A stretch of DNA of 64,000 nucleotides, taken from Candidatus Parcubacteria bacterium (GTDB taxonomy: Bacteria > Patescibacteriota > Saccharimonadia > Saccharimonadales > UBA4665). Shown here piece by piece: positions 43,276 through 51,362 of the stretch; the stretch's first letter is position 1, and each line of letters opens with the position of its first letter. Both the position numbers and the translations under genes were made by a program. The DNA is taken from the NCBI GenBank assembly GCA_023434325.1, contig JAEYSX010000002.1, forward strand, positions 1 to 64,000, given 5' to 3'. The notes under the pieces were generated by a model. The model did no database searches. It was not told the DNA's origin and worked only from the letters and a program-made list of their open reading frames with translations.

Positions 43276-44159
43276 TACTTTATCGCCTCCGCGCCGCCAG
43301 AAATTTCGGCGAGTTCCTGGGTAATTGCTGCTTGGCGGGCGTTGTTAAACTCGAGTGTTAGATCCTCGGCCAGGTCGTTGGCGTTATCGGTTGCTGTCTT
43401 CATGGCAAGCATGCGCATGGAGTGTTCGCTTGCAAACGCCTCTAGCAGCGCTTGATAAATCTGAGCATCTAGCAAACGGAGCGTCACTGCGTCGAGCAGT
43501 ACCTCTGCCGAAGGTTCTACCTTAAGGCTGCCGTTGGCGTGAGCGGGCTTTTCGGCGGACTCCAAAGCGTCCATACCGGCGGGCAGTAGACGTCGAACCT
43601 GAACCTGTTGTGTCACGGTCGAAATAAACTTGGTGTACACAATGTCTACAGCGTCAACCTCGCCATCCGCAAATGCGCTGACAGCGGTGTTAAGAATTGG
43701 TCGCAGATCGTCGGCATCCGGCTTGTCGGGCAAATCCTGATACACGCCCTGCACGTTGAGGTCGCTAATGCGGCCAGCTGCGTTGGCAACTTGGCGGCCG
43801 ATGGCGATCACCGATGTTGCGACGCCGTTGTCGCGGCCCTCGCGCACTTCGCTGATCATGCGGCGGATAACATTGGAGTTATACGCGCCAGCCAACGTAC
43901 GGTCGCTTGCCAATACGATCAGCAGACGCCTGCGCACCGGGCGAGCCGCAAACAACCGGGCGGCTTCGTCCCGCTCAGCAGCCAAGGGCTTGAGCCGAGC
44001 CAGAATCGAACGAGCCATGTCGGCGTACGCGCGCGGACCGGCCGCAGCCTCTTGGGCGCGGCGCAGCTTGCTGGCGGCAACCAGCTGCATAGCCTTGGTG
44101 ATCTGCTTGGTGTTCTTTACCGAGCCGATGCGCCGTTTAATTTGTTGCCTCGAAGCCAT
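43275..44159 (-). CDS. atpG: F1Fo ATP synthase gamma subunit
   Basis: 294 residues: N-terminal coiled-coil helix starting ASRQQIKRRIGSVKNTKQIT, Rossmann-like middle (LLIVLASDRTLAGAYN; the usual 'GLCG' is TLAG here) and C-terminal helix RMLAMKTATDNANDL pairing with the first. Central shaft. The start is 6 nt after atpA. Confidence 0.98.
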   Translation of the reverse strand: MASRQQIKRRIGSVKNTKQITKAMQLVAASKLRRAQEAAAGPRAYADMARSILARLKPLAAERDEAARLFAARPVRRRLLIVLASDRTLAGAYNSNVIRRMISEVREGRDNGVATSVIAIGRQVANAAGRISDLNVQGVYQDLPDKPDADDLRPILNTAVSAFADGEVDAVDIVYTKFISTVTQQVQVRRLLPAGMDALESAEKPAHANGSLKVEPSAEVLLDAVTLRLLDAQIYQALLEAFASEHSMRMLAMKTATDNANDLAEDLTLEFNNARQAAITQELAEISGGAEAIK

Positions 44160-44165
44160 ATCTCG

Positions 44166-45719
44166 CTACTCCTTCTTGGCGCTTGCGGCCGCTGCGTATG
44201 ACTTAGCGACTTTTTTGGCTACTTCCAGAACGGTCTTTTCGATATCTTCGGTTGGCTTGTCGCCCTTGTTGAGTACGTCGATAACGTCTTTCTTGTGCTT
44301 GTCCTCGAGCATGGCAATCAGTTCGGCCTGAGCCTCTTTGATCTTGTCGGTCGGAACGGTGTCAAAGGCACCCTTGGTCGCAGCCATCAGGCTGACTACT
44401 TGCTCGGCGATGCTGAGCGGGGTGTACTGCTTTTGCTTGAGCAGCTCGGTTAGGCGCTGACCGCGCTCGATGCTCTGCTTGGTCTCTTCGTCGAGGTCGC
44501 TGCTAAACTGCGCAAACGATGCCAGCTCGCGGAACTGCGCCAGCGACAACTTAAGACCGCCGGATACGCTCTTGATCGCCTTAGTCTGGGCAGCACCACC
44601 AACACGGGATACCGACAAACCAACAGAGATAGCAGGGCGGATACCCTGATAGAACAAGTTGGTCTCGAGGAAGATCTGACCGTCGGTAATAGAAATCACG
44701 TTGGTCGGAATGTAAGCCGAGATGTCACCGGCCTGGGTTTCGATGATCGGCAAAGCGGTCAACGAACCAGCGCCGAGCTCGTCGTTAAGTTTGGCGGCAC
44801 GCTCGAGCAAACGAGAGTGCAAGTAGAACACATCACCAGGGTAAGCTTCGCGGCCGGGTGGGCGGCGGAGCAATAGCGACATCTGTCGGTAGGCAACCGC
44901 GTGCTTAGACAGGTCATCGTAGATAATCAAAGCGTGCTTACCGTTGTCGCGGAAGTACTCACCCATAGCACAACCGGCGTAAGGCGCCAGGTAGAGCAGG
45001 GGAGCCGGGTCAGCAGGGCTGGTAGCCACGATGATGGTCTGATCCATCACACCTTCGCGCTTGAGGCGCTCGACGAGAGCTGCAACCTTGGACGACTTTT
45101 GACCAACGGCGACGTAGATGTTGACCACGCCGGTCTTTTGCTTGGCCTGGTTGATCATGGTGTCGACAGCGATTGCAGTCTTACCGGTTTGGCGGTCACC
45201 GATGATCAACTCGCGCTGACCGCGGCCGATTGGCACGAGGGCGTCAATCGCCATAAGACCGGTCATCAACGGTTCGTGCACGCTCTTACGAGCCATAACG
45301 CCAGGGGCGGAGCGCTCGATAGGGTTGCGCTCTTTGGCCTTGATGGGGCCCTTGCCGTCAAGCGGGCGGCCCAATGGGTCGACCACGCGGCCAACCATTT
45401 CGGGGCCAACAGGTACGTCAAGCACCTTACCGGTCAGGTTAACTTTGGCGCCGGCCATAACCTCGGCGTCGTTGCCGAGTACTACGGCACCAATTTCGTC
45501 TTCGAGCAAGTTAAGCACGAAGGCGGTTACGGTGTCGCCGGTGCGGGTTTCGATTTCGATAACTTCGTTGTATCCAGCGCTGCGCAGGCCATAGATCCAA
45601 GCCACACCGTCACCTACACGGGTAACGACGCCAGCTTCTTCTAGGCCCTTGGTACTCCGGAGCGATTGAATGGCATCGCGGAGTTCGGCTGAGAGTTCTT
45701 GGACTTTGAGATCACTCAT
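44166..45719 (-). CDS. atpA: F1Fo ATP synthase alpha subunit
   Basis: 517 residues with non-catalytic Walker A GDRQTGKTAIAVDT, GYNEVIEIETRTGD and RRPPGREAYPGDVFYLHSRL. A long Lys/Ala C-terminal tail (AKSYAAAASAKKE) extends beyond the usual end. Non-catalytic nucleotide-binding subunit of the F1 ring. Confidence 0.99.
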   Translation of the reverse strand: MSDLKVQELSAELRDAIQSLRSTKGLEEAGVVTRVGDGVAWIYGLRSAGYNEVIEIETRTGDTVTAFVLNLLEDEIGAVVLGNDAEVMAGAKVNLTGKVLDVPVGPEMVGRVVDPLGRPLDGKGPIKAKERNPIERSAPGVMARKSVHEPLMTGLMAIDALVPIGRGQRELIIGDRQTGKTAIAVDTMINQAKQKTGVVNIYVAVGQKSSKVAALVERLKREGVMDQTIIVATSPADPAPLLYLAPYAGCAMGEYFRDNGKHALIIYDDLSKHAVAYRQMSLLLRRPPGREAYPGDVFYLHSRLLERAAKLNDELGAGSLTALPIIETQAGDISAYIPTNVISITDGQIFLETNLFYQGIRPAISVGLSVSRVGGAAQTKAIKSVSGGLKLSLAQFRELASFAQFSSDLDEETKQSIERGQRLTELLKQKQYTPLSIAEQVVSLMAATKGAFDTVPTDKIKEAQAELIAMLEDKHKKDVIDVLNKGDKPTEDIEKTVLEVAKKVAKSYAAAASAKKE

Positions 45720-45752
45720 CGTGTTCTTTGTTTCTCCTTAGCCTTGGGGCTA

Positions 45753-46151
45753 TTATGCAATATTCGTTAGCTGTCGTAGCTGACTGTGGACGCTTGTATC
45801 CAGCTGTTGGCCAGGCGTACGGGCGATAAAACCGCCGATTAGCTGCGGCTCGACACTCTCGGCAAACTGCACTTCGCGCGCGCCGGTGGCCTTTTGCATG
45901 TACGCAGTTAATTCTTTGCGTACAACATCGGTCAGCGGGCGGGCGCTTGTGACGTCTACCAGCAGCGTGCCATTTTGTTCGAGCAGCTCGTGAGCAATGT
46001 CATTCATGACAAGTTCGGCCTCGGCAGCCCGGTTGGAATCAACCAAATAGGCGGCCAGGGCGCGTACCCAGTGATCGCGGCGCGCAGGCTCGGCGATGAG
46101 CTTGCTAGCCACGGTGCGCGCTAATACTCGCCTAGAAATCTGACTGCTCAC
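45753..46151 (-). CDS. atpH: F1Fo ATP synthase delta subunit, short form
   Basis: 132 residues against a usual 170-180. The C-terminal strand domain is clear (VDVTSARPLTDVVRKELTAYMQK and PQLIGGFIART), but the N-terminal helical bundle is shortened. Peripheral stalk subunit joining alpha to b. Overlaps atpF by 4 bases (ATGA). Confidence 0.9.
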   Translation of the reverse strand: MSSQISRRVLARTVASKLIAEPARRDHWVRALAAYLVDSNRAAEAELVMNDIAHELLEQNGTLLVDVTSARPLTDVVRKELTAYMQKATGAREVQFAESVEPQLIGGFIARTPGQQLDTSVHSQLRQLTNIA

Positions 46152-46693
46152 GCGCGCTCCTGCTCTAGAGCTTTCGCGATACGAGCGGCATCCTTACTGT
46201 CGTCAAGCTTCTCGCCAACCACTTTTTCGGTAGCGGCGGCAATCAGCGATACCGCCTCTTGCTTGAGAGCCTTTCGGGCCTTCAGTACGTCGGCGTCAAG
46301 CTGCGTGCGGGCATCCTTGACAATCTGCTCGGCACGAACCTTGGCTTTGTCTTCTGCCTCTTTGACGCTGTTAGCAGCCTCGTGTTGGGCGGCAGCGATG
46401 ATCTCGCTTGCCTCGGTGCGAGCCTGGGCTAGCAGCTTGTTGATCTCTTTTTGGCTTTGCTCGGCCTTAGCCTCGGCTTCGGTCGCGGCAGCCACGCTTG
46501 CAGCGATGGTTTGCTCGCGCTTGTCGATAGCGCGGACGAGCGGCGGGTACACAAATTTATTAAGTACCCACAACAAGACCATAAAGGCCAACACTTGCAG
46601 AAGAAGCATGCGCCAATCAATACCGAGCGCACCAAGCAAACCGTCACTGGCGGCTGCTTCGGTAGCACCAAAATTCTGTATTAATTGCATCAT
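46148..46693 (-). CDS. atpF: F1Fo ATP synthase b subunit
   Basis: 181 residues: one membrane helix (about 28-50, LLLQVLAFMVLLWVLNKFVY) then a long right-handed coiled-coil region rich in Ala, Glu and Lys (about 55-175). Peripheral stalk. Confidence 0.96.
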   Translation of the reverse strand: MMQLIQNFGATEAAASDGLLGALGIDWRMLLLQVLAFMVLLWVLNKFVYPPLVRAIDKREQTIAASVAAATEAEAKAEQSQKEINKLLAQARTEASEIIAAAQHEAANSVKEAEDKAKVRAEQIVKDARTQLDADVLKARKALKQEAVSLIAAATEKVVGEKLDDSKDAARIAKALEQERA

Positions 46694-46715
46694 GTGTGTT
46701 GTCGGCTAACTTTCC

Positions 46716-46928
46716 TTAAATGAACTTAGCGATAATGGCAACGATGATACCGATGATAGCCAAGGCGTCGATGAACGAGATGCCCAAGATCATCAGTGTG
46801 CGGTAGTCACCAACTTTTTCTGGGTTGCGGCCAGCAGCGTTCAGCGCAGCGTTACCAACAAGACCAGCACCAAGTGCGGCAAACGCAGCAGGAATGGCGT
46901 ACGTAAGGCCAAATGCGAGTTGTTCCAT
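46716..46928 (-). CDS. atpE: F1Fo ATP synthase c subunit
   Basis: 70 residues forming a two-helix hairpin with the polar loop AAGRNPEKVGD and the ion-binding Asp54 in SFIDALAIIG. The Na+-type ligands (Gln in helix 1, Glu-Ser/Thr in helix 2) are absent, so protons are the likely coupling ion. Strong AAGGAG upstream. Confidence 0.97.
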   Translation of the reverse strand: MEQLAFGLTYAIPAAFAALGAGLVGNAALNAAGRNPEKVGDYRTLMILGISFIDALAIIGIIVAIIAKFI

Positions 46929-46972
46929 AGTTTATATTCTCCTTGTTATTACTTATGTAATTTCGTTAGTAA

Positions 46973-47821
46973 TTATTTATCACTTCCGGCCGCGGCAGGT
47001 GCTACTGCGTGCCCGTCGGAACCAGAGTGACTTTCTTGATGCTCACCGTGTGAGTCCTCATGTCCGTGGGACGCGAGCCCCAAGGAAATAAAGACGACGG
47101 TAAGCATAAAGAAGATGTAGGCCTGAATTGCCCCGATAAACAGCTCAAAAATAAGGAACGGAGGCAGCGTCAACGGTGCAGCCCAGACGGTTAGGAAGCC
47201 GATCATCAGCAGCAAGACTTCGCCCGCAAAGACGTTGCCGAACAAACGCAGGCTCAGACCCATCAGGCGAGAGAATTCGGCGATAAGCTCCAAAACGCCC
47301 TCAAAAGCACCGGCAGGATCTTTAAATGGATTGCGCAAGTAACGGCCGAGGTTTCCAGCAAAGCCGTGCTGACGAACCGCGTACACCTGCGCCATAACCA
47401 TGGTGATGATTGCGAGCGCAAATGTGGTGTTAAGGTCGGCAGCCAGACCACGGAACAAAGGTACGCCATGAACGGTGATCGGGCCGACAAACGGCAAAAT
47501 CCCCGCCCAGTACTGGACAACAATAAAGAAGAACAAGGTAATTGCCAGCGGCGCGAGGCGCTTGGCAACGCGCTTGTCACCGGTGACTTGCTCAACCGTG
47601 TTGTACAAACCCTCAAAAACCCATTGGATCAGGCTGACAAAGCGGTTTTTGTCGCCGCGCTTAACCTTGCCGGCAACATAAAACAGCATCCAGGCCAACA
47701 ACGCGTAACCGAGTACACCCAAAACAAACGAGTTGGTTATAGGAAAACCAAATACCGTAAAAACCTTTTCGGCAACAAGACTAACGTGCGGGGAATCGGC
47801 TGCCGCAAACATTTGCATCAT
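46973..47821 (-). CDS. atpB: F1Fo ATP synthase a subunit
   Basis: 282 residues, five or six membrane helices, with the essential Arg in LSLRLFGNVFAGE and the last conserved helix GAIQAYIFFMLTVVFISLG. C-terminal tail rich in His, Glu and Ser. Forms the proton half-channels. Confidence 0.97.
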   Translation of the reverse strand: MMQMFAAADSPHVSLVAEKVFTVFGFPITNSFVLGVLGYALLAWMLFYVAGKVKRGDKNRFVSLIQWVFEGLYNTVEQVTGDKRVAKRLAPLAITLFFFIVVQYWAGILPFVGPITVHGVPLFRGLAADLNTTFALAIITMVMAQVYAVRQHGFAGNLGRYLRNPFKDPAGAFEGVLELIAEFSRLMGLSLRLFGNVFAGEVLLLMIGFLTVWAAPLTLPPFLIFELFIGAIQAYIFFMLTVVFISLGLASHGHEDSHGEHQESHSGSDGHAVAPAAAGSDK

Positions 47822-47824
47822 ATG

Positions 47825-48091
47825 TTATTTTTCCTTCCGATCCTTCTTAACAGCTTGGATCTGTTTGTATACCATCGTAAATGCCAACGCGCTACCGAGC
47901 AGCACGCCGGTAATCGTAAGCCACGGAGTTGTACCCCATGTCTTATCTGCCCACAATCCCAATACTGTACCACCGACAGACGGCACAAACAAACGGGCTG
48001 AGGTATCCAAAAATAAGAGGCCCACAGAGCCGACCGTCAACGGATTGGCGGTAATGGCAGGGCTAGTCGTCTTGTCGGCGGCCTTCTTCAT
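47825..48091 (-). CDS. atpI: AtpI/AtpZ-like small membrane protein
   Basis: 88 residues from ATG 48091 (longer upstream frame lacks signals). Two membrane helices (about 22-45 and 52-75) with a GTVLGLWADKTWGTTPW loop, typical of AtpI/AtpZ-type (DUF4131/Maf-like 'AtpZ') proteins that precede atpB and help c-ring assembly or Mg2+ supply. First gene of the operon. Confidence 0.85.
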   Translation of the reverse strand: MKKAADKTTSPAITANPLTVGSVGLLFLDTSARLFVPSVGGTVLGLWADKTWGTTPWLTITGVLLGSALAFTMVYKQIQAVKKDRKEK

Positions 48092-48103
48092 AATTTCTTT
48101 TAT

Positions 48104-48132
48104 ACTATAGCAAACAGGGGTGGGGTGCGCAA
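48104..48132 (-). promoter_or_regulatory. Promoter of the ATP synthase operon
   Basis: On the minus strand TTGCGC, 17 nt, then TGC-TATAGT; 12 nt separate the -10 box from the atpI ATG, giving a leader of about 5 nt. Confidence 0.65.
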
Positions 48133-48219
48133 CGCTCTTTTGGCAGAATATCTCTTTTATGATGCTTTCGCGAGCGGCTCTGACCCAAAAAATAATACAT
48201 CGCATCCGCCAAAGCCCTG

Positions 48220-48225
48220 TATACT
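48220..48225 (+). promoter_or_regulatory. -10 box 7 nt before ATG 48233
   Basis: TATACT preceded by TG, exactly 7 nt to the glutaredoxin start. Leaderless. Confidence 0.6.
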
Positions 48226-48232
48226 GTTTAAT

Positions 48233-48484
48233 ATGGACACGAAAGTTATTATTTACGGTGCTGATTGGTGCGGATTCTGCCACGAGGCGATGCACTATCT
48301 AGACCGGTTGGGTGTGAAATACACCTACAAAAACGTCGAACACGACGAAAACGACCTTCGAGCCGTGGTAGAAAAATCAGGCCAAACAGGAATCCCGGTC
48401 ATCGACATCGAGGGACAAATTATCATCGGCTTTGACCGCCCGACCCTCGACCGAGTACTTAAAGACAAAAAGCTTACCGACTAA
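48233..48484 (+). CDS. Glutaredoxin/NrdH-like thiol oxidoreductase
   Basis: 83 residues: strand VIIYGADWCGFCHEAMHYL with active-site CGFC, cis-Pro loop TGIPVIDIEG and a C-terminal GFDRPTLDRVL helix. Small, cytoplasmic glutaredoxin-fold protein. The CGFC motif fits either glutaredoxin or thioredoxin-like reduction; the physiological electron donor is not visible. Confidence 0.93.
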   Translation: MDTKVIIYGADWCGFCHEAMHYLDRLGVKYTYKNVEHDENDLRAVVEKSGQTGIPVIDIEGQIIIGFDRPTLDRVLKDKKLTD

Positions 48485-48600
48485 CTATCGCTCGAGCTAC
48501 TGCGCAGTTTTTTCCTGTCGTTAATCCGAGCTCTGCCTTCTAATGGCTGTGAAATATCTTACTGCGTCCTAGGGTGACGCTCGCACATACTCCAGCCACT

Positions 48601-49203
48601 ATGAGTGCTGAGACCGGTGGCGCGACGTCGCCCGAATTACCTGTGTATACCATGCTTCCTGGCCAGCGTGGCGACGCCGTAGGCGACACAACCCCACAAC
48701 TCGAGAGTAATCTTACTTTTGAGGATCTAACATCTTTTGTCGACCCACATCTGCTAAGGGCAGAGGACAGGCGACTGCTCGTTAGACTTACGCAACTAGC
48801 TGTGGTTGCTCCCCGGGCAGTAAGAAGCGGTCTGGATCTCGTAGGTGCCCCTCATGAACCCCAGGACGCCGCAAGCAGAGTAAAGGCTATTATCGAGCTT
48901 GACCAAAGTAACCCCCCGGAAAAAAGAAAGCTGTCCGACCCGGCGATCGAAGCGTTGCACGCTGCCCAACAAGCCCGGGAATCCCGGCTCGAAGACCGCT
49001 TTGCCCCAGGCAACGGAATTCGACGACATCTGTTGGCAGACATTACGTACCGCTCTCTCATGAACGCCAGAAACCAGGCGGCTCACAATAGGTCGGATGA
49101 CTACTCCGCGATCCACCGTCGGTACACGTACTACACTATGGGAAGTGTAATATGTGCCGCTGCAGTCGCAACATCCGCAGCCAGCCGAGACCGTGTACAA
49201 TAG
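48601..49203 (+). CDS. Unrecognised protein
   Basis: About 200 residues from ATG 48601. The N-terminal 45 residues look disordered; the middle is helical and charged; a short hydrophobic stretch (SVICAAAVATSAAS) lies near the end. No motif recognised. The next gene begins 5 nt after its stop but has its own -10 box inside the end of this one. Confidence 0.55.
   Translation: MSAETGGATSPELPVYTMLPGQRGDAVGDTTPQLESNLTFEDLTSFVDPHLLRAEDRRLLVRLTQLAVVAPRAVRSGLDLVGAPHEPQDAASRVKAIIELDQSNPPEKRKLSDPAIEALHAAQQARESRLEDRFAPGNGIRRHLLADITYRSLMNARNQAAHNRSDDYSAIHRRYTYYTMGSVICAAAVATSAASRDRVQ
49196..49201 (+). promoter_or_regulatory. -10 box 7 nt before ATG 49209
   Basis: TACAAT preceded by TG, exactly 7 nt before the corrinoid adenosyltransferase start; lies in the last codons of the upstream gene. 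Confidence 0.55.
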
Positions 49204-49208
49204 AATAA

Positions 49209-49778
49209 ATGGCATTCGAGGACTACAGCAGCAAAGAATCAGTCGTACTGGTGTATACAGGCGAGGGCAAGGGTAAAACCAGCGCTGGGCTAGGGCTATT
49301 GGTTCGCGCGCTCGGCACGCGCTGGAACGTGGCTTTTATCCAATTTATCAAGCATTGGGGCGTGGGCGAGCACATCTTTATCCGCGACATCCTGCCGCTC
49401 TACAAAGACCAACTGCATTTTTACAAAGGCGGGAAGGGGTTTTATAACGCAGGCGAGATCAGTGCCGAGTTTGTAACGCCCGAGCAGCACAAACAAGCGG
49501 CGGCCGAAACCTACGCCGAGGCGCTGGCGTGCGCAACCTCCGGCAAATACGATCTGGTCATTTGCGACGAGATCAACAACGCCGTCCACGACGGCCTGCT
49601 CACCAAAGCCCAGCTTAAAAAACTCATCACTACCAAGGCCCCCAACACCAGCTTGTGCCTTACCGGCCGCGATTTTCCCGAAGATTTTTTGCGCTACACC
49701 GATATCGCCACCAACATGACCAAAATTAAGCATCACTTTGACGACAAATTCTTAGCCAACAAGGGGATCGATTTTTGA
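49209..49778 (+). CDS. ATP:corrinoid adenosyltransferase, CobA/BtuR type
   Basis: 189 residues: P-loop VLVYTGEGKGKTSAGLGLLV near the N-terminus, VAFIQFIKHWGVGE, Walker-B-like YDLVICDEINNA and LCLTGRDFPEDF, the standard CobA layout. It attaches the 5'-deoxyadenosyl group to cobalamin or precursors. No other cobalamin gene is in view, so it would serve salvage. Overlaps the following lipid-kinase-like gene by 4 bases (ATGA). Confidence 0.93.
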   Translation: MAFEDYSSKESVVLVYTGEGKGKTSAGLGLLVRALGTRWNVAFIQFIKHWGVGEHIFIRDILPLYKDQLHFYKGGKGFYNAGEISAEFVTPEQHKQAAAETYAEALACATSGKYDLVICDEINNAVHDGLLTKAQLKKLITTKAPNTSLCLTGRDFPEDFLRYTDIATNMTKIKHHFDDKFLANKGIDF

Positions 49779-50734
49779 TGAAAAAGTCCGGGCCGATCGA
49801 GTTTGACAAACTGCTGGTTTTGTTTAACCCCAAAAGCAGCAACGCCCACAAGGCCGAGAGCGCCGCGGCCGCACTAGCCAAAAAATATCCAGATCAAGTC
49901 GTTATCAAAGAAACACCGGCTACCGAAGAAGCGCTGCGTAAGCTGCTCAGCGCCAACCTCAAAGAAGGCGATATTCTTATTCCCGCCGGTGGCGACGGCA
50001 CGGTTAGCACCGCCATCAACTGCCTGCTGCACCCGGACATGCCAGCTGCATTGCGCCGCACACGGGTGCTGCCGCTGGGCACGGGTCGTATGAACGACAT
50101 TGCGCACATGGTGAACGACAGTCACTTTGATGACGCGCAGTACGTCCTCAAACATGGTCGTGAGCTACCCATATACCCCATGAAGGTCAGCTTTACGCCG
50201 TTATCAAAAAAAGAAAAGCCACTAGAGCGGTTGGCGGTATACAGTCTTGGCATTGGCTGTAGCGCCGCCCTCGGCGAACTGGTAAACGACCCGGATTTTC
50301 GCGCCAAGCAAAAAGCCCGCGCGCTGGCCACGCGCGAGATAGAACTCTTTACCTCCAGCTACGACGTACTCAAAAAAGCGCCGTACTTTGACGTAACTTA
50401 CAAAAACAAACACCGGCGGGTGTTCGACATCAACGCTATCAACGGCCATATCTTGGCAGGATATTACCGCTTACCAGTCAAACTTAGCAGCAAAGAATTT
50501 TTGTTTGAGTTTTTGACCACCAAGGGACTCTTTCGCACCATAAAAACAGTGGCCGAGCTGGTCACCAACCGTTACCAGGGGGGCGAAAAAACCGAATCGC
50601 TCGAGTTTACCTTACACGACAGCATTATCAGCCATATCAGCGGCGAAACTTTTACGCCGCCCGCGCCTTGCAACGTCCTGATCAAACTCCACGAAGAACC
50701 CATCATAATGCTCGCGACCAGCCGCGAAGCATAA
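49775..50734 (+). CDS. Diacylglycerol/sphingosine-kinase-family protein
   Basis: 319 residues: DAGK catalytic domain with LLVLFNPKSSNAHK, LIPAGGDGTVSTAIN (nucleotide-binding GGDGT) and LPLGTGRMND, then the beta-sandwich C-terminal domain. The family phosphorylates diacylglycerol or other lipids (DgkB, YegS). Translationally coupled to the corrinoid adenosyltransferase. Substrate unknown. Confidence 0.9.
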   Translation: MMKKSGPIEFDKLLVLFNPKSSNAHKAESAAAALAKKYPDQVVIKETPATEEALRKLLSANLKEGDILIPAGGDGTVSTAINCLLHPDMPAALRRTRVLPLGTGRMNDIAHMVNDSHFDDAQYVLKHGRELPIYPMKVSFTPLSKKEKPLERLAVYSLGIGCSAALGELVNDPDFRAKQKARALATREIELFTSSYDVLKKAPYFDVTYKNKHRRVFDINAINGHILAGYYRLPVKLSSKEFLFEFLTTKGLFRTIKTVAELVTNRYQGGEKTESLEFTLHDSIISHISGETFTPPAPCNVLIKLHEEPIIMLATSREA

Positions 50735-50790
50735 CGCCGGCGCTCCAAATTAGGATTGCTCGTGCACGAAATAAGCAGTAGGCTAGATAG

Positions 50791-51306
50791 ATGAATCAGC
50801 CTACTTTGTTTATGATGTTTGGTTACCCCGGCGCGGGCAAAACCAGCACCGCCCGAGTGATCCAAGAAATAACCGGCGCCGAACACCTTTCGTCCGATGC
50901 GATCCGGCTCGAGATGTTCCCGGAGCCGACTTACACGCAAGACGAGCACGACGCCGTGTACGCCGAACTTAATCGCCGCACCGAAGAACTGCTTGCCCAA
51001 GGCAAGAGCGTTATCTACGACGCCAACCTCAACCGCTACATCCACCGACTCGAAAAATACGAGCTTGCCGAGCGAGCCGGTGCTCGGCCGCTACTACTCT
51101 GGATTCAAGCGCCGCGCGAGCTAGCGCGCGAGCGCGCTGTCATGCGTGGACACCATCACCTCGTGCCCAAAGACGAAACATTCGAGAGCATGTTCGACCG
51201 AGTAAGCGATCTCATCGAAGAGCCGCGCGAAGACGAACCACTCTACACCATCGACGGCACCCACCTGGACAAATCCTCCGTTTCCGAAATCCTCGCAAGA
51301 CTGTAA
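50791..51306 (+). CDS. P-loop kinase of the zeta-toxin/AAA_33 type
   Basis: 171 residues: MMFGYPGAGKTSTARVI (Walker A), LSSDAIRLEMF, SVIYDANLNRYIHR and WIQAPRELARERAVMRG with lid arginines. Matches small predicted nucleotide-sugar/nucleoside or zeta-like kinases; no antitoxin is adjacent, so a housekeeping kinase is more likely. TAGGCT lies 6 nt before the ATG. Confidence 0.85.
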   Translation: MNQPTLFMMFGYPGAGKTSTARVIQEITGAEHLSSDAIRLEMFPEPTYTQDEHDAVYAELNRRTEELLAQGKSVIYDANLNRYIHRLEKYELAERAGARPLLLWIQAPRELARERAVMRGHHHLVPKDETFESMFDRVSDLIEEPREDEPLYTIDGTHLDKSSVSEILARL

Positions 51307-51362
51307 GAGCAAACCCAGCCTAACTAAGCAACTCTGCTAGTCTCATCCGAGTGCAAACATGT

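Noticed and set aside
49775..49778. Recoded UGA (Gly) as in Absconditabacteria/Gracilibacteria
   Set aside because: UGA ends several genes with correct family length (for example the corrinoid adenosyltransferase), so the standard bacterial code applies.
50791..51306. Zeta toxin of a toxin-antitoxin pair
   Set aside because: No epsilon-like antitoxin gene is adjacent; the family also contains ordinary small-molecule kinases.
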